64,000 bases of DNA from CAVSUR01 sp963846005 (GTDB lineage: Bacteria > Actinomycetota > Actinomycetes > Streptosporangiales > Streptosporangiaceae), in assembly GCA_963846005.1 (NCBI GenBank), contig CAWJUH010000004.1, positions 62,001-126,000 on the forward strand, read 5' to 3'. Positions 46,194-54,473 of the stretch are shown here, piece by piece. The position numbers and the translations under genes are program-made. The notes under the pieces are model-generated. The model had not been told where the DNA came from. It searched no databases and was given only the letters and a program-made list of their open reading frames with translations. Within the stretch, counting starts at the first letter, position 1, and each line of letters starts with the position of its first letter.

Positions 46194-47006
46194 TCAAGAT
46201 TCCCAGTCCTCCACCGCATGTGTCCAGGCGCCGGCGAAAGTCAGCCCGGGGCCGTCGTCCCCGCCGCCGGGCAGCCGGCCGGTCCCGGACGACACCACGA
46301 CGCGGAACATGTCCGGCCGCAGCACCGTGACCGTCAGCGCGGACGGGTCGCCGCTGTCCCGGTCGTCGAACCGGATGGTCACGATCGCAGCCGGCTGGCC
46401 GGCCGACAGCCGCAGGCTGCGGGCCACCGCGGGCGGCGGCGGCTGCATCTCCATCTGCAGGGCGGCCGGGCGGCCGGCGCTGACCCCGCCGGTTCCCGCG
46501 GCCGGCTGCCCGCCGGCCGCGGCCAGCGGCAGCGGGCCCCGAACGCCGGCGTCCGCCGCGCCGGGATCCGCGGCGGCGATGCGCGCGGCCTGCGCGGGCG
46601 GCAGGTAGGTGGTCGCATGGGCGGCGGGCTCGCCACCCGCCGCCCACAACAGCCGCACGACGCACACCCGGTCGGCCGGGTGCACCCCGAGGACCCAGCC
46701 GATGTCCTCGGGCACCCGGCGCCAGGAGGTGTGGCGGCTGCGGCAGGTCAGCTCGCCGCCCATCGGGTCCAGCTGCGACGACAGGCCGGCCACGCCCTCC
46801 AGCGACAGGATGTACTCGGCCGGGCTGTTCCGGTAGACCTGCCCGTCGGGCAGCCTGCGGATCAGGTGCCGCCGGATCAGCTCGGAGATCGCCTCGTCCA
46901 GCTGCACGGTGCTCACGTCGTAACGGCGGGCCAGCGCCGTGTGCCGGGGCAGCCGCCAGCCGGGCTCGTGGTGGACCAGCGCCGCCGCCAGCCGGTCGGC
47001 GAGCAC
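46194..47006 (-). CDS. GntR-family regulator with UTRA-like effector domain
   Basis: 270 residues. The N-terminal winged helix is WRLPRHTALARRYDVSTVQL with AISELIRRHLIRRLPDGQVY; the C-terminal part resembles UTRA (WVLGVHPADRVCVVRLLWAA, then SLRLSAGQPAAIVTIRFDDR and ALTVTVLRPDMFRVVV). It lies directly upstream of the two membrane-protein genes (6-nt gap) and probably controls them. The only in-frame start before the domain is GTG 47006, a few residues shorter than typical; a GTG about 30 nt upstream is one base off frame. Ligand unknown. Confidence 0.75.
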   Translation of the reverse strand: MLADRLAAALVHHEPGWRLPRHTALARRYDVSTVQLDEAISELIRRHLIRRLPDGQVYRNSPAEYILSLEGVAGLSSQLDPMGGELTCRSRHTSWRRVPEDIGWVLGVHPADRVCVVRLLWAAGGEPAAHATTYLPPAQAARIAAADPGAADAGVRGPLPLAAAGGQPAAGTGGVSAGRPAALQMEMQPPPPAVARSLRLSAGQPAAIVTIRFDDRDSGDPSALTVTVLRPDMFRVVVSSGTGRLPGGGDDGPGLTFAGAWTHAVEDWES

Positions 47007-47108
47007 CTGGACGGCCGGCCGCGCCGGTCACCGTGTCGTTCGCCTCGAACGGTCCCGCGACAGCAGGCCGGCGGACAGCCCCCCCGCTGGCCCCGGGCAC
47101 GCGATCAC

Positions 47109-48008
47109 CTATTCCGTATTCCGCCGGGAGATTGCGACGATCACGCGCCCGATCATGATGATCAGCAGCACGAACACCAGCAGGATGAGCGCCGCGTCGT
47201 AGGACAGGATCCGGCCGGTGTTCGTCCCGGAGTCCCAGAAGCTCCACACGGCGTAGGTGAGGAACGGCACCGGGGAGTGGGTCAGAGTCAGCGACGGGGT
47301 GAAATCGCTCCAGCCCGCCGTGAGCAGCAGCGGCGCGGTCTCGCCGACCGAGATCGCGATCGCCACCAGCAGGCCGGTGACGATCCCCGGCGTGGCCGAC
47401 TTCAGCACGATGCGGCGCAGCGTCCAGGTCGGCGCGATGCCGAGCGCCTCAGCGCCCTCCCGGTAGCCGACCGGGACCTGGGCCAGCGACGTCTCGGTGG
47501 CCTTGGTGATATAGGGAATCGTCACCACCGAGATCACCAGCACCGCGGGCAGCAGGCCGAAGCCCCAGTGCAGCCCGGTCACCAGGGTCAGGAACCCGAC
47601 CAGGCCCAGCACGATCGAGGGGATCCCGGACAGCACCTCGTAGGCCCCGCGTAGCAGGCTGCGGTCCCGGCCACGGGCGAACTCCGACAGGTAAAGACCG
47701 GTCAGGATGCTGATCGTGCCGCCGAGTATGAGCACCCCGACGGTGATCATCATGGTGCCGATGATGGCCTGCCGCAGCCCGCCGGTGTCACCGACGGTGT
47801 TGTGGAACAGGACGTAGAAGGAGAAGTCCGGCAGCGCGCGGACGATCACCCCGCCGGCCAGCCACAGCGCCGGGCCGACCACCACGGCCAGGGCCAGGAA
47901 GCCGAGCGACCAGAACACCGCGTTGCCGATCTTGCGGCGGGCCGGGATTTCCGGCCAGCCGGTTCCGGTGGTGCCGGGCCCCGGTGCGGCCTGGTTCGTT
48001 GCGCTCAT
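47109..48008 (-). CDS. pstA: Phosphate ABC transporter permease PstA
   Basis: Inner-membrane permease, 299 residues with six predicted helices. The cytoplasmic EAA loop is YREGAEALGIAPTWTLRRIV, preceded by LSGIPSIVLGLVGFLTLVTG, a PstA/PstC signature. C-terminal helix LILLVFVLLIIMIGRVIVAI precedes a short Arg-rich end. ATG 48008 lies 2 nt after the pstC stop, so the genes are tightly coupled. It is the last pst gene in the leftward series. Confidence 0.96.
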   Translation of the reverse strand: MSATNQAAPGPGTTGTGWPEIPARRKIGNAVFWSLGFLALAVVVGPALWLAGGVIVRALPDFSFYVLFHNTVGDTGGLRQAIIGTMMITVGVLILGGTISILTGLYLSEFARGRDRSLLRGAYEVLSGIPSIVLGLVGFLTLVTGLHWGFGLLPAVLVISVVTIPYITKATETSLAQVPVGYREGAEALGIAPTWTLRRIVLKSATPGIVTGLLVAIAISVGETAPLLLTAGWSDFTPSLTLTHSPVPFLTYAVWSFWDSGTNTGRILSYDAALILLVFVLLIIMIGRVIVAISRRNTE

Positions 48009-48010
48009 CG

Positions 48011-49087
48011 CTACAGCCCCCTGCCGACGGGAAGCGCGGTGCCGGACACCCGGCGAACCATGTACCGGGCGAAGATATTGGTGGCCAGCGTGATTACCAG
48101 GAGGATCAGGCCGAGCACGGCGAAGGCCGAGACATCCATCGGATCGGTGATCGCGGTGTCGATGTTCTGCACGATGTTGGCCGCGATCGTGATCATGGCT
48201 GCGTAGAGGTTGCCCGGCAGCTGGCCGAGGGCCACGCCGCAGACCATGGCCACCGCGATCGTCTCGCCGAGCGCGCGGCCGAGGCCGAGCACGACGGCGC
48301 CGATCAGGCCGCTGCCGATCCAGGGCAGGGTGACCCGGCGGGCGCACTCGGAATCCGACATGCCGAGGGCGATCGCGCCCTCGCGGGGCAGGATCGGCAC
48401 GCCGCGGATCAGGTCACGCGCGGTGGAGGCGACGATCGGGATGACCATGATCGCCAGGATCAGGCCGGAGGTCAGCAGCCCCTGGCCGTTGCCGGTGTCA
48501 CCGCTGAAGAACCTGAGCACCGGCACGTCCGGCACGTTATCGGCGATCAGCGGGGCAACATGGTTGGCGATGACCGGGCCGAAGGTCAGTGCGCCCCACA
48601 GGCCGACGATCACGCTCGGGATGCCGGCCAGCAGTTCCAGGAACATGCCGATGTAGCTGGCGATCCGGCGCGGCAGCCGTTCCACGATGACCAGGGCCGC
48701 GCCGATCGACACCGGCACCGCGATGATCAGCGCGATGGCCGAGGTGGCGAGGGTGCCGACGATCTCGGGCAGGGCGCCGTAGTGCTCGCCCTGCAGGTGG
48801 GTGACGCCGTCGCTGGTCACCGGCTTGGCGTACTGCGAGCCGAAGTTCCAGGTGCTGCTGGTGAAGAAGCTGAAGCCGGCGAACCTGATCGCCGGGATGG
48901 CCTTGATGACCAGGGTGACCAGGATGAACAGCAGCATGAGCAGCGGGATGATCGCCCCGCCGCGCCCCAGCCAGGCAAGCACCTGGCCGTTGCGCAGCCA
49001 CGCGCGCAGCCCGCGGCCGGGCGGCCGGGCGAGGGGCGGGCTGTCCGCCCCGCCGCCCGGCTGCACCATGGGCGCAGATGATGCCAT
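48011..49087 (-). CDS. pstC: Phosphate ABC transporter permease PstC
   Basis: 358-residue permease partner of PstA. After a Pro/Gly-rich start comes the first helix (GGAIIPLLMLLFILVTLVIK), then the periplasmic loop FSFFTSSTWNFGSQYAKPVT, LELLAGIPSVIVGLWGALTF and the EAA loop LPREGAIALGMSDSECARRV. ATG 49087 is the start; the pstS stop is 4 nt upstream. Confidence 0.96.
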   Translation of the reverse strand: MASSAPMVQPGGGADSPPLARPPGRGLRAWLRNGQVLAWLGRGGAIIPLLMLLFILVTLVIKAIPAIRFAGFSFFTSSTWNFGSQYAKPVTSDGVTHLQGEHYGALPEIVGTLATSAIALIIAVPVSIGAALVIVERLPRRIASYIGMFLELLAGIPSVIVGLWGALTFGPVIANHVAPLIADNVPDVPVLRFFSGDTGNGQGLLTSGLILAIMVIPIVASTARDLIRGVPILPREGAIALGMSDSECARRVTLPWIGSGLIGAVVLGLGRALGETIAVAMVCGVALGQLPGNLYAAMITIAANIVQNIDTAITDPMDVSAFAVLGLILLVITLATNIFARYMVRRVSGTALPVGRGL

Positions 49088-49091
49088 CTGC

Positions 49092-50198
49092 TTATCCGCT
49101 GATTGAGCCGACCAGGCTCTTGGCCGTGGACAGCGTGCTGGCCGGCAGCGGCTGGAAGTCGACCGCCGTCATGTACTTCGAGCCCTGGCCCGTGCTGAGA
49201 ATCCAGCTCAGGAACGCCGTGACTGCCTTGGCCTCGGCCGCGCTGGGCTGCTTCTTCTTCACGATCGCGTACTCGTAGTTGATGATCGGGTAGCCGGCTG
49301 CCGCCGAGGTGTCGATCAGCGACTGCGACCCGCTGGCCGGGGCGTTCGGGAAGCTGGCCAGCGCGGCCTTGATCGCGGCCGGGGTCGAGGAGACGAACTT
49401 GCCCGCCTTGTTGGCCAGCGCGGCCTGACCCAGGCCCGCCGCGGTCGCCTTGGCGGCGTAGCTCACGCCGATGTAGGCGATGCAGCCCTTGGTCGAGCCG
49501 CAGGCGCTCAGCATGCCGCCGCTGCCGGTCTCGGCCAGCGCGCCCGGCGCGGACGGCCAGGTGATCGTGGTCCCGACGTCCGAGGTCCCCCAGGCCTTGG
49601 GGTCCTGCGCGTTCAGGTAGGAGGTGAACAGGAACGAGCTGCCCGAGCTGTCCGCGCGGTGCAGCGTGACGATCTTCTCGGCCGGGAGCTTAACGCCCGG
49701 GTTGAGCTTGGTGATCGCCGCGTTGTTCCAGGTCGTGATCTTGCCGCTGTAGATCTGGGCCAGCACGGTGCCGTCCAGGTTCAGCGGCTTCTTGACCCCG
49801 CTGACGTTGTAGTTGACGTTGATCGCGGCCACCGCGAGCGGGATGTTGACCAGGCCCGGGTACTGCGACATGTCGGCGCTGGACAGGTAGGCGTCCGAGG
49901 CGCCGATGTTGACCAGCCCCTGGCTCGCGTCCGCGATGCCGGTGCCCGACCCGGTGCCGCCCGAGGTGATGGTGATGCTCGGGTTGGCGGTGCTGTAGTC
50001 GGACTGCCACGAGCCGAACAGCGGGAACAGCAGCGTGCTGCCGGTCTCGGAGATCGACTTGCCGCTGGAGTTCGCCGGCTTGGCGGCCGACGATGAGCCG
50101 GAACCTGAGCCAGTGCTTCCGCTGCTGCCGCAGGCGGCGAGCGCGGTCAGCGGCACGAGGGCGGCCGCCGTGAGCGCCAGGCGGATTCTCTTGTCCAC
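49092..50198 (-). CDS. pstS: Phosphate-binding lipoprotein PstS
   Basis: High-affinity extracellular phosphate receptor, 368 residues. The lipoprotein signal is LALTAAALVPLTALAACGSS with the lipobox Cys at about residue 23, followed by a Ser/Gly linker. Phosphate-contact motifs: SISETGSTLLFPLFGSWQSD, ITSGGTGSGTGIADASQG and TLHRADSSGSSFLFTSYLNA. Start is GTG or ATG at 50198. It is preceded by a strong hairpin (50299-50332), which may separate or attenuate its expression relative to pstB. Confidence 0.97.
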   Translation of the reverse strand: MDKRIRLALTAAALVPLTALAACGSSGSTGSGSGSSSAAKPANSSGKSISETGSTLLFPLFGSWQSDYSTANPSITITSGGTGSGTGIADASQGLVNIGASDAYLSSADMSQYPGLVNIPLAVAAINVNYNVSGVKKPLNLDGTVLAQIYSGKITTWNNAAITKLNPGVKLPAEKIVTLHRADSSGSSFLFTSYLNAQDPKAWGTSDVGTTITWPSAPGALAETGSGGMLSACGSTKGCIAYIGVSYAAKATAAGLGQAALANKAGKFVSSTPAAIKAALASFPNAPASGSQSLIDTSAAAGYPIINYEYAIVKKKQPSAAEAKAVTAFLSWILSTGQGSKYMTAVDFQPLPASTLSTAKSLVGSISG

Positions 50199-50298
50199 CG
50201 TGGGAATACTCCTTCAGTTGTGCACGCTGTCGCGTGCGGTATGCGGCTCGCACGCGGCTGCGTGCGATGAGGGTCCGCGCTGGCGCGCGGCTCTTGCC

Positions 50299-50332
50299 CC
50301 CGGCGGGGAAGAGTGCCGTCTTCCCCGCCGGG
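50299..50332 (-). terminator. Perfect 14-bp hairpin between pstB and pstS
   Basis: CCCGGCGGGGAAGA (50299-50312) and TCTTCCCCGCCGGG (50319-50332) pair perfectly around a 6-nt loop. It lies 46 nt after the pstB stop and 100 nt before pstS. With no T tract it may be a weak terminator or a processing/stability element giving different pstB and pstS levels. Confidence 0.7.
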
Positions 50333-50377
50333 CGGGCTGGTCAGCCGAACCGGCCCGTCACGTAACGGGCGGTCTCC

Positions 50378-51205
50378 TCATGCTCCGGGCGGGTCGAACA
50401 TCGCGCGCGTCTCGCCGTGCTCGACCATCCGGCCGTCATTGAGGAAGATCGTGCGGTGCGCTACCCGGCTGGCCTGGGCCAGGTTGTGGGTCACGATGAT
50501 CACCGTGATGCCGGGGGCCAGCGTCCTGAGCAGCGCCTCGATCGACTCGGTCGTCACCGGGTCCAGCGAGGAGGTCGGCTCGTCGAGCAGCAGCACCTCC
50601 GGGCTGACCGCCAGCGCCCGGGCCAGGCAGAGCAGTTGCTGCTGGCCGCCGGACAGCCGGAACGGCGAGTCCTTCAGCCGGTCGCGCACCGCGTCCCACA
50701 GCCCGACCTCGGTCAGCCTGCGCTCCGCGACCTCCTTCATCCCGGCCTTGCTGGCCATCTTGTGCGCGCGCACCCCCGCGGTCACGTTGTCCATGATCGA
50801 CATCGGGAACGGGTTGGGCCGCTGGAACAGCATGCCGACTCGGCGGCGCAGCGACATGACCTCCACGCTCGGATGCCAGATGCTGCGCCCGTCCAGCACC
50901 ACGTCGCCTTCGTGCTTATAGCCGCTGACCTTGTCGTTCATCCGGTTGAAGGTGCGCAGCAGGGTGGACTTGCCGGACCCGGTCGGGCCGATCAGCGCGG
51001 TGATCGCGCCCTGCCGGACGTCCGCCGACACGCCGGTGAGTATCGCCCGCGAGCCGAAGCTCAGGGTGAGATCGACGGTCTTGATCACTGCCTGGCCGCT
51101 GGCCGCCGGGGCCGCGGTCTGGCTGGTCGCCGTGCTGCTCATTGCGACTGGTTGCGTTCCCGGCACCGGGATGGCCACGCCGCGCGGGTCCGCGTCTGCC
51201 GACAT
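50378..51205 (-). CDS. pstB: Phosphate ABC transporter ATP-binding protein PstB
   Basis: 275-residue ABC ATPase. Walker A is ITALIGPTGSGKSTLLRTFN, Q-loop region VGMLFQRPNPFPMSIMDNVT (a PstB signature), ABC signature FRLSGGQQQLLCLARALAVS, Walker B EVLLLDEPTSSLDP and switch His in VIIVTHNLAQASR. N-terminal ~35 residues are a species-specific extension; ATGs within it are possible starts. It is placed before pstS rather than after pstA, which is unusual for actinobacteria (normally pstSCAB). Confidence 0.96.
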   Translation of the reverse strand: MSADADPRGVAIPVPGTQPVAMSSTATSQTAAPAASGQAVIKTVDLTLSFGSRAILTGVSADVRQGAITALIGPTGSGKSTLLRTFNRMNDKVSGYKHEGDVVLDGRSIWHPSVEVMSLRRRVGMLFQRPNPFPMSIMDNVTAGVRAHKMASKAGMKEVAERRLTEVGLWDAVRDRLKDSPFRLSGGQQQLLCLARALAVSPEVLLLDEPTSSLDPVTTESIEALLRTLAPGITVIIVTHNLAQASRVAHRTIFLNDGRMVEHGETRAMFDPPGA

Positions 51206-51451
51206 GATCCGCCTCGTCTGATGTGGGTGGTGTAGGCCTGCCCGATGTCTGCGGCCTGGCTCAGTTCAGCCGCCGTGGCCCGCCACACCCAGTCTTAGGG
51301 CGCGAAGGTTACGAGTAACTGAACAGAAGATGTCCACTCAGCCGAATGCAGCGGGCGGGTAGGGAAACACCTCTCCCGGCTTGTGGCGGGCAAAGGCAGC
51401 CGCCCGCGACGGCCGCGGCGGGCCATCGCGGGCGGCTGCCCGGCTCCCGGC

Positions 51452-51766
51452 TCAGATCGGGACGTCAACCTCGGTGACCTGGCCGGTCGCGGCGGTCACC
51501 GTGCGCTCCTCGCGGATGTTGCCGGGGGCGAGGATGCGCAGGGTCCAGCGGCCGGGGGCGGCGAAGAACCGGAACCCGCCGTCGGCGCCGAGCGGCACCT
51601 CGGCCACGAACTCGCCGCCGGCGTTCAGCAGCCGGGCGTAGCCGACCGAGGCCGGGGTGCCGTTGTGGCTGACCCGGCCCTGGATGACCGCCTGGGTGGC
51701 GGCCTCGGCGGCACCGAGCGTCACCCCGCCCGCGGGGACGCCGCAGCCGTCCGGTGCGCTGGTCAT
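51452..51766 (-). CDS. DUF1416 protein (SseC-like)
   Basis: A 104-residue beta-sandwich protein of the DUF1416 family, always found beside the SseA sulfurtransferase in actinobacteria. Visible features: VIQGRVSHNGTPASVGYARL, NAGGEFVAEVPLGADGGFRF and FAAPGRWTLRILAPGN, a transthyretin/carboxypeptidase-regulatory-like pattern. ATG 51766 overlaps the sulfurtransferase stop (51763) by 4 nt. Its role in sulfur transfer is unproven. Confidence 0.92.
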   Translation of the reverse strand: MTSAPDGCGVPAGGVTLGAAEAATQAVIQGRVSHNGTPASVGYARLLNAGGEFVAEVPLGADGGFRFFAAPGRWTLRILAPGNIREERTVTAATGQVTEVDVPI

Positions 51767-52605
51767 GACTCATCTCCGGTCTTGATCGGCACGCCCACCA
51801 GCGAGCCGTACTCGGTCCACGATCCGTCGTAGTTCTTCACGCGGGGCTGGCCGAGCAGCTCGTGCAGCACGAACCAGGTGTGCGCCGAGCGCTCGCCGAT
51901 CCGGCAGTAGGCGATGGTGTCCTGGCTGAAATCCAGCCCGGCCTCGCCGGCGTACAGGGCGCGCAGCTGGTCGTCGGCCTTGAACGTGCCGTCCTCGGCG
52001 GCCGCCTTGGACCACGGCACGTTCTTCGCCGTGGGGATGTGGCCGCCGCGCTGGGCCTGCTCCTGCGGCAGGTGGGCGGGGGCGAGCAGGCGGCCGGCGA
52101 ACTCGTCCGGCGAGCGCACGTCGACCAGGTTGCGCTGGCCGATGGCGGCCACCACCTCGTCGCGGAAGGCGCGGATCGAGTGGTCCTGCTCGGCCGCCTT
52201 GTACTCGGTCCGCGGCCGCTGCGGGAGGTCGGTGACCAGCTCGCGCGAATCCAGCTCCCACTTCTTGCGGCCGCCGTCGAGCAGCTTGACGCTGCGGTGC
52301 CCGTACAGCCGGAAGTACCAGTAGGCGTAGGCGGCGAACCAGTTGTTGTTGCCGCCGTAAAGGACCACGGTGTCGTCATCGGAGACGCCGCGCTCCGACA
52401 GCAGCGCCTCGAAGCCGGCCCGGTCCACGAAGTCGCGGCGCACCGGGTCCTGCAGGTCCTTCTTCCAGTCGATCTTGATCGCGCCCTTGATGTGGCCGGA
52501 GTCGTAGGCGCTGGTGTCCTCGTCGACCTCGGCGAGGACGACGCCCGGATCACTGCCGTGGGCGGTGACCCAGTCGGCGTCGACGAGCACGTCGGAACGG
52601 CTCAT
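51763..52605 (-). CDS. sseA: Thiosulfate sulfurtransferase (SseA/CysA-type rhodanese)
   Basis: Two-rhodanese-domain enzyme of 280 residues, transferring sulfur from thiosulfate or 3-mercaptopyruvate. The first domain is VLAEVDEDTSAYDSGHIKGA with VVLYGGNNNWFAAYAYWYFR; the second is active, with NLVDVRSPDEFAGRLLAPAH and the catalytic Cys loop DTIAYCRIGERSAHTWFVLH. The CRIGERS loop is typical of the actinobacterial thiosulfate type. Start ATG 52605. It is part of the leftward thioredoxin-DUF4395-sseA-DUF1416 cluster. Confidence 0.95.
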   Translation of the reverse strand: MSRSDVLVDADWVTAHGSDPGVVLAEVDEDTSAYDSGHIKGAIKIDWKKDLQDPVRRDFVDRAGFEALLSERGVSDDDTVVLYGGNNNWFAAYAYWYFRLYGHRSVKLLDGGRKKWELDSRELVTDLPQRPRTEYKAAEQDHSIRAFRDEVVAAIGQRNLVDVRSPDEFAGRLLAPAHLPQEQAQRGGHIPTAKNVPWSKAAAEDGTFKADDQLRALYAGEAGLDFSQDTIAYCRIGERSAHTWFVLHELLGQPRVKNYDGSWTEYGSLVGVPIKTGDES

Positions 52606-52692
52606 GGGAACCTCCTTGGTGAATGAGCCTTGGTCAGTCAGTCAGCCCGGGATCCGGCCGGGCAGCCCGGCCGCGAACGGGCGGGGCGGGGA

Positions 52693-53121
52693 TCAGCCGG
52701 CGCCGAGCTGGCGGCCCGGCCAGACCCGCCGGATCATCAGGTACATCTCGCAGCCCAGGCACAGCCCGAACACGCCGTTGAGGAACGCGGCGATCAGGCC
52801 GAGCGCGGCGGCCACCATGCCGAGCGGGGTGAGGCCGACGGCGTAGCCGATGACCCCGATGACGGAGATCACCAGCCCGACGCCCTGGGCGAACCGCGGC
52901 GGCGCGGCCGGCTCAAGCTCGGCAGGCGGCGCGAGCCGCGGCCGGATCACGTGCCGGAAGAACAGGCTGTACGGGTTGCGCTGGATGCCGAAGAAGGTGC
53001 CGGCCGCGAACACCAGCGCCTGCACCGCGAGCAGCCAGGCACTGCTGGTGATCAGGACCGCGACGAACACGACCATGGTGACCAGCGCCACGAACCGCGG
53101 GCCGCGGGGATCGATCTGCAT
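52693..53121 (-). CDS. DUF4395 membrane protein
   Basis: A 142-residue protein starting MQIDPRGPRFVALVTMVVFV (typical DUF4395 opening with DPR). It has four hydrophobic helices (RFVALVTMVVFVAVLI, WLLAVQALVFAAGTFFG, VGLVISVIGVIGYAVG, MVAAALGLIAAFLNGVF) and the conserved Cys pair FGLCLGCEMYLMIRR at the C-terminal end. The Cys pair and its place between a thioredoxin and SseA suggest sulfur or thiol handling at the membrane. Start ATG 53121 after AAGGGATAACGGC. Confidence 0.92.
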   Translation of the reverse strand: MQIDPRGPRFVALVTMVVFVAVLITSSAWLLAVQALVFAAGTFFGIQRNPYSLFFRHVIRPRLAPPAELEPAAPPRFAQGVGLVISVIGVIGYAVGLTPLGMVAAALGLIAAFLNGVFGLCLGCEMYLMIRRVWPGRQLGAG

Positions 53122-53238
53122 CTGCCGTTATCCCTTCACCGGTGCCGCTCCGGCCAGGCACGGTGGGCACTGATGTTATGCGCGAACTTACGCTGTGTCA
53201 CTGTCTGCTTATCCGATCAGAAGTATAGCTAATGGGTG

Positions 53239-53733
53239 CTACCTGCTCACTTGCCCGATTGCGGCAAGGACGTCGGCCTTGCGTGGCTGGCCGCTGGCTC
53301 GCTGGGAGATCCGGCCGTCCGGGCCGAGCACCAGCACCGTCGGGGTGCGCCGCACGTCCAGCTGCCGGACCAGGTCCAGCCGGGACTCGGCGTCGATCTC
53401 GACGTGCGCGACACCGTCGGTCATCCCGGCCACCTCGGCCAGCACCTGCCGGGTGGCGCGGCACGGGGCGCAGAAAGACGTCGAGAACTGCACCAGGGTG
53501 GCCCGCTCTCCCAGCGGCTGCCCGATCTCCGCCGCGCTGAGCGCGGGTCCGCCCGGCGCGGTGCCGCCCGGCGCGGTGCCGGCCGGGGCGGTGGCGGTCG
53601 GCCCGGCCTCGCGGGCCGCGGGCACCGCGCGCACCCGGCCGTTGCGGGCCCGGTACAGCAAGCCCGCGCCGCCGCCGACGGCGAGGGCTGCGATGCAGAC
53701 GATCAGGCCGGTCATCACGACCGGGCTAACCAC
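53239..53733 (-). CDS. Membrane-anchored thioredoxin family protein
   Basis: 164 residues: an N-terminal signal anchor (MTGLIVCIAALAVGGGAGLL), a Pro/Ala/Gly linker with APGGT repeats, then a thioredoxin fold with the active site LVQFSTSFCAPCRATRQVLA (CxxC), AHVEIDAESRLDLVRQLDVR and the cis-Pro TPTVLVLGPDGRI. It probably faces outward and supplies reductant for the DUF4395/SseA cluster downstream. Start GTG or ATG at 53733; the second in-frame ATG is MTGLIVC. The gap to DUF4395 (53122-53238) holds a candidate short leader and an AT-rich promoter. Confidence 0.9.
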   Translation of the reverse strand: MVSPVVMTGLIVCIAALAVGGGAGLLYRARNGRVRAVPAAREAGPTATAPAGTAPGGTAPGGPALSAAEIGQPLGERATLVQFSTSFCAPCRATRQVLAEVAGMTDGVAHVEIDAESRLDLVRQLDVRRTPTVLVLGPDGRISQRASGQPRKADVLAAIGQVSR

Positions 53734-53780
53734 CGCCCGCTCCCCGCCATTCCCGCCGCGGCCCGGCCGCCGGGGTCAGG

Positions 53781-54473
53781 TCAGCGGGCGCGGATGGTGA
53801 GCAGGACGTGGCGGGCCGCGGTGATCTGGAACGAGCGGACGCTGCCCGGCGGCACCGCGGCGCGGACCGGGTACCAGTGCTCGGTGCCGTAGCTGTGCTG
53901 CACGGTCCACTGCCCGGCGACCTCGCGCTGGCCGGCCCGGGTGATCACCCAGAATCGGCAGGTCGTGCCCGCGGCGATGCCGCCGACCTGGACCTTCATG
54001 GCCGTCCCCGGGCCGGACCCGCGGTAGTCCACCACGGCGCTGACGTGGGTGGCGGAGTCGGTCGCGCTGGCCACGTTCACCGGCGCGGCCGGGCCGCCCC
54101 CGCTTAGCGCGATCAGTGCGGCCGCCACCCCGCCGCCCGCGGCGACGGCCGCCGCGGCGGCTGCGGCGGCCAGGCCGCGCCAGCGGCGGGTCTGGCGGCG
54201 GGCCGCGACCTGGCGCAGCAGTGAGTTCAGCAGCTCCGGCGGCGGCTCGGCCAGCCACAGGTCCTCATCACCGGCCGTGGCCAGCATCTCGGCGTCGGCC
54301 CGCGGCACCCGGCTGAGCAGCGCGGGCAGGCCGGCCAGGCCGGCCAGCTCCTCCCGGCAGGCGGGGCACTGGGTCAGGTGCTGGTCCAGCAGCTCGCGCT
54401 CGGCGGGCTCGATCGCGCCGAGGACGTAGACGCCGAGCAACTGCCGGGCTTCCCGGCATTCCAGGGTGGTCAT
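53781..54473 (-). CDS. Anti-sigma factor with N-terminal zinc finger (zf-HC2)
   Basis: 230 residues. The N-terminus has the ZAS motif: CREARQLLGVYVLGAIEPAE followed by LDQHLTQCPACREELAGLAG (His-x3-Cys-x2-Cys). A membrane helix is at ~100-122 (GLAAAAAAAAVAAGGGVAAA), and a beta-rich extracellular domain follows (VNVASATDSATHVSAVVDYR, TTCRFWVITRAGQREVAGQW), as in RskA-like proteins. ATG 54473 overlaps the sigma factor stop by 4 nt (ATGA), so the two are made in step. It is expected to hold the sigma factor at the membrane until a redox or envelope signal releases it. Confidence 0.93.
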   Translation of the reverse strand: MTTLECREARQLLGVYVLGAIEPAERELLDQHLTQCPACREELAGLAGLPALLSRVPRADAEMLATAGDEDLWLAEPPPELLNSLLRQVAARRQTRRWRGLAAAAAAAAVAAGGGVAAALIALSGGGPAAPVNVASATDSATHVSAVVDYRGSGPGTAMKVQVGGIAAGTTCRFWVITRAGQREVAGQWTVQHSYGTEHWYPVRAAVPPGSVRSFQITAARHVLLTIRAR

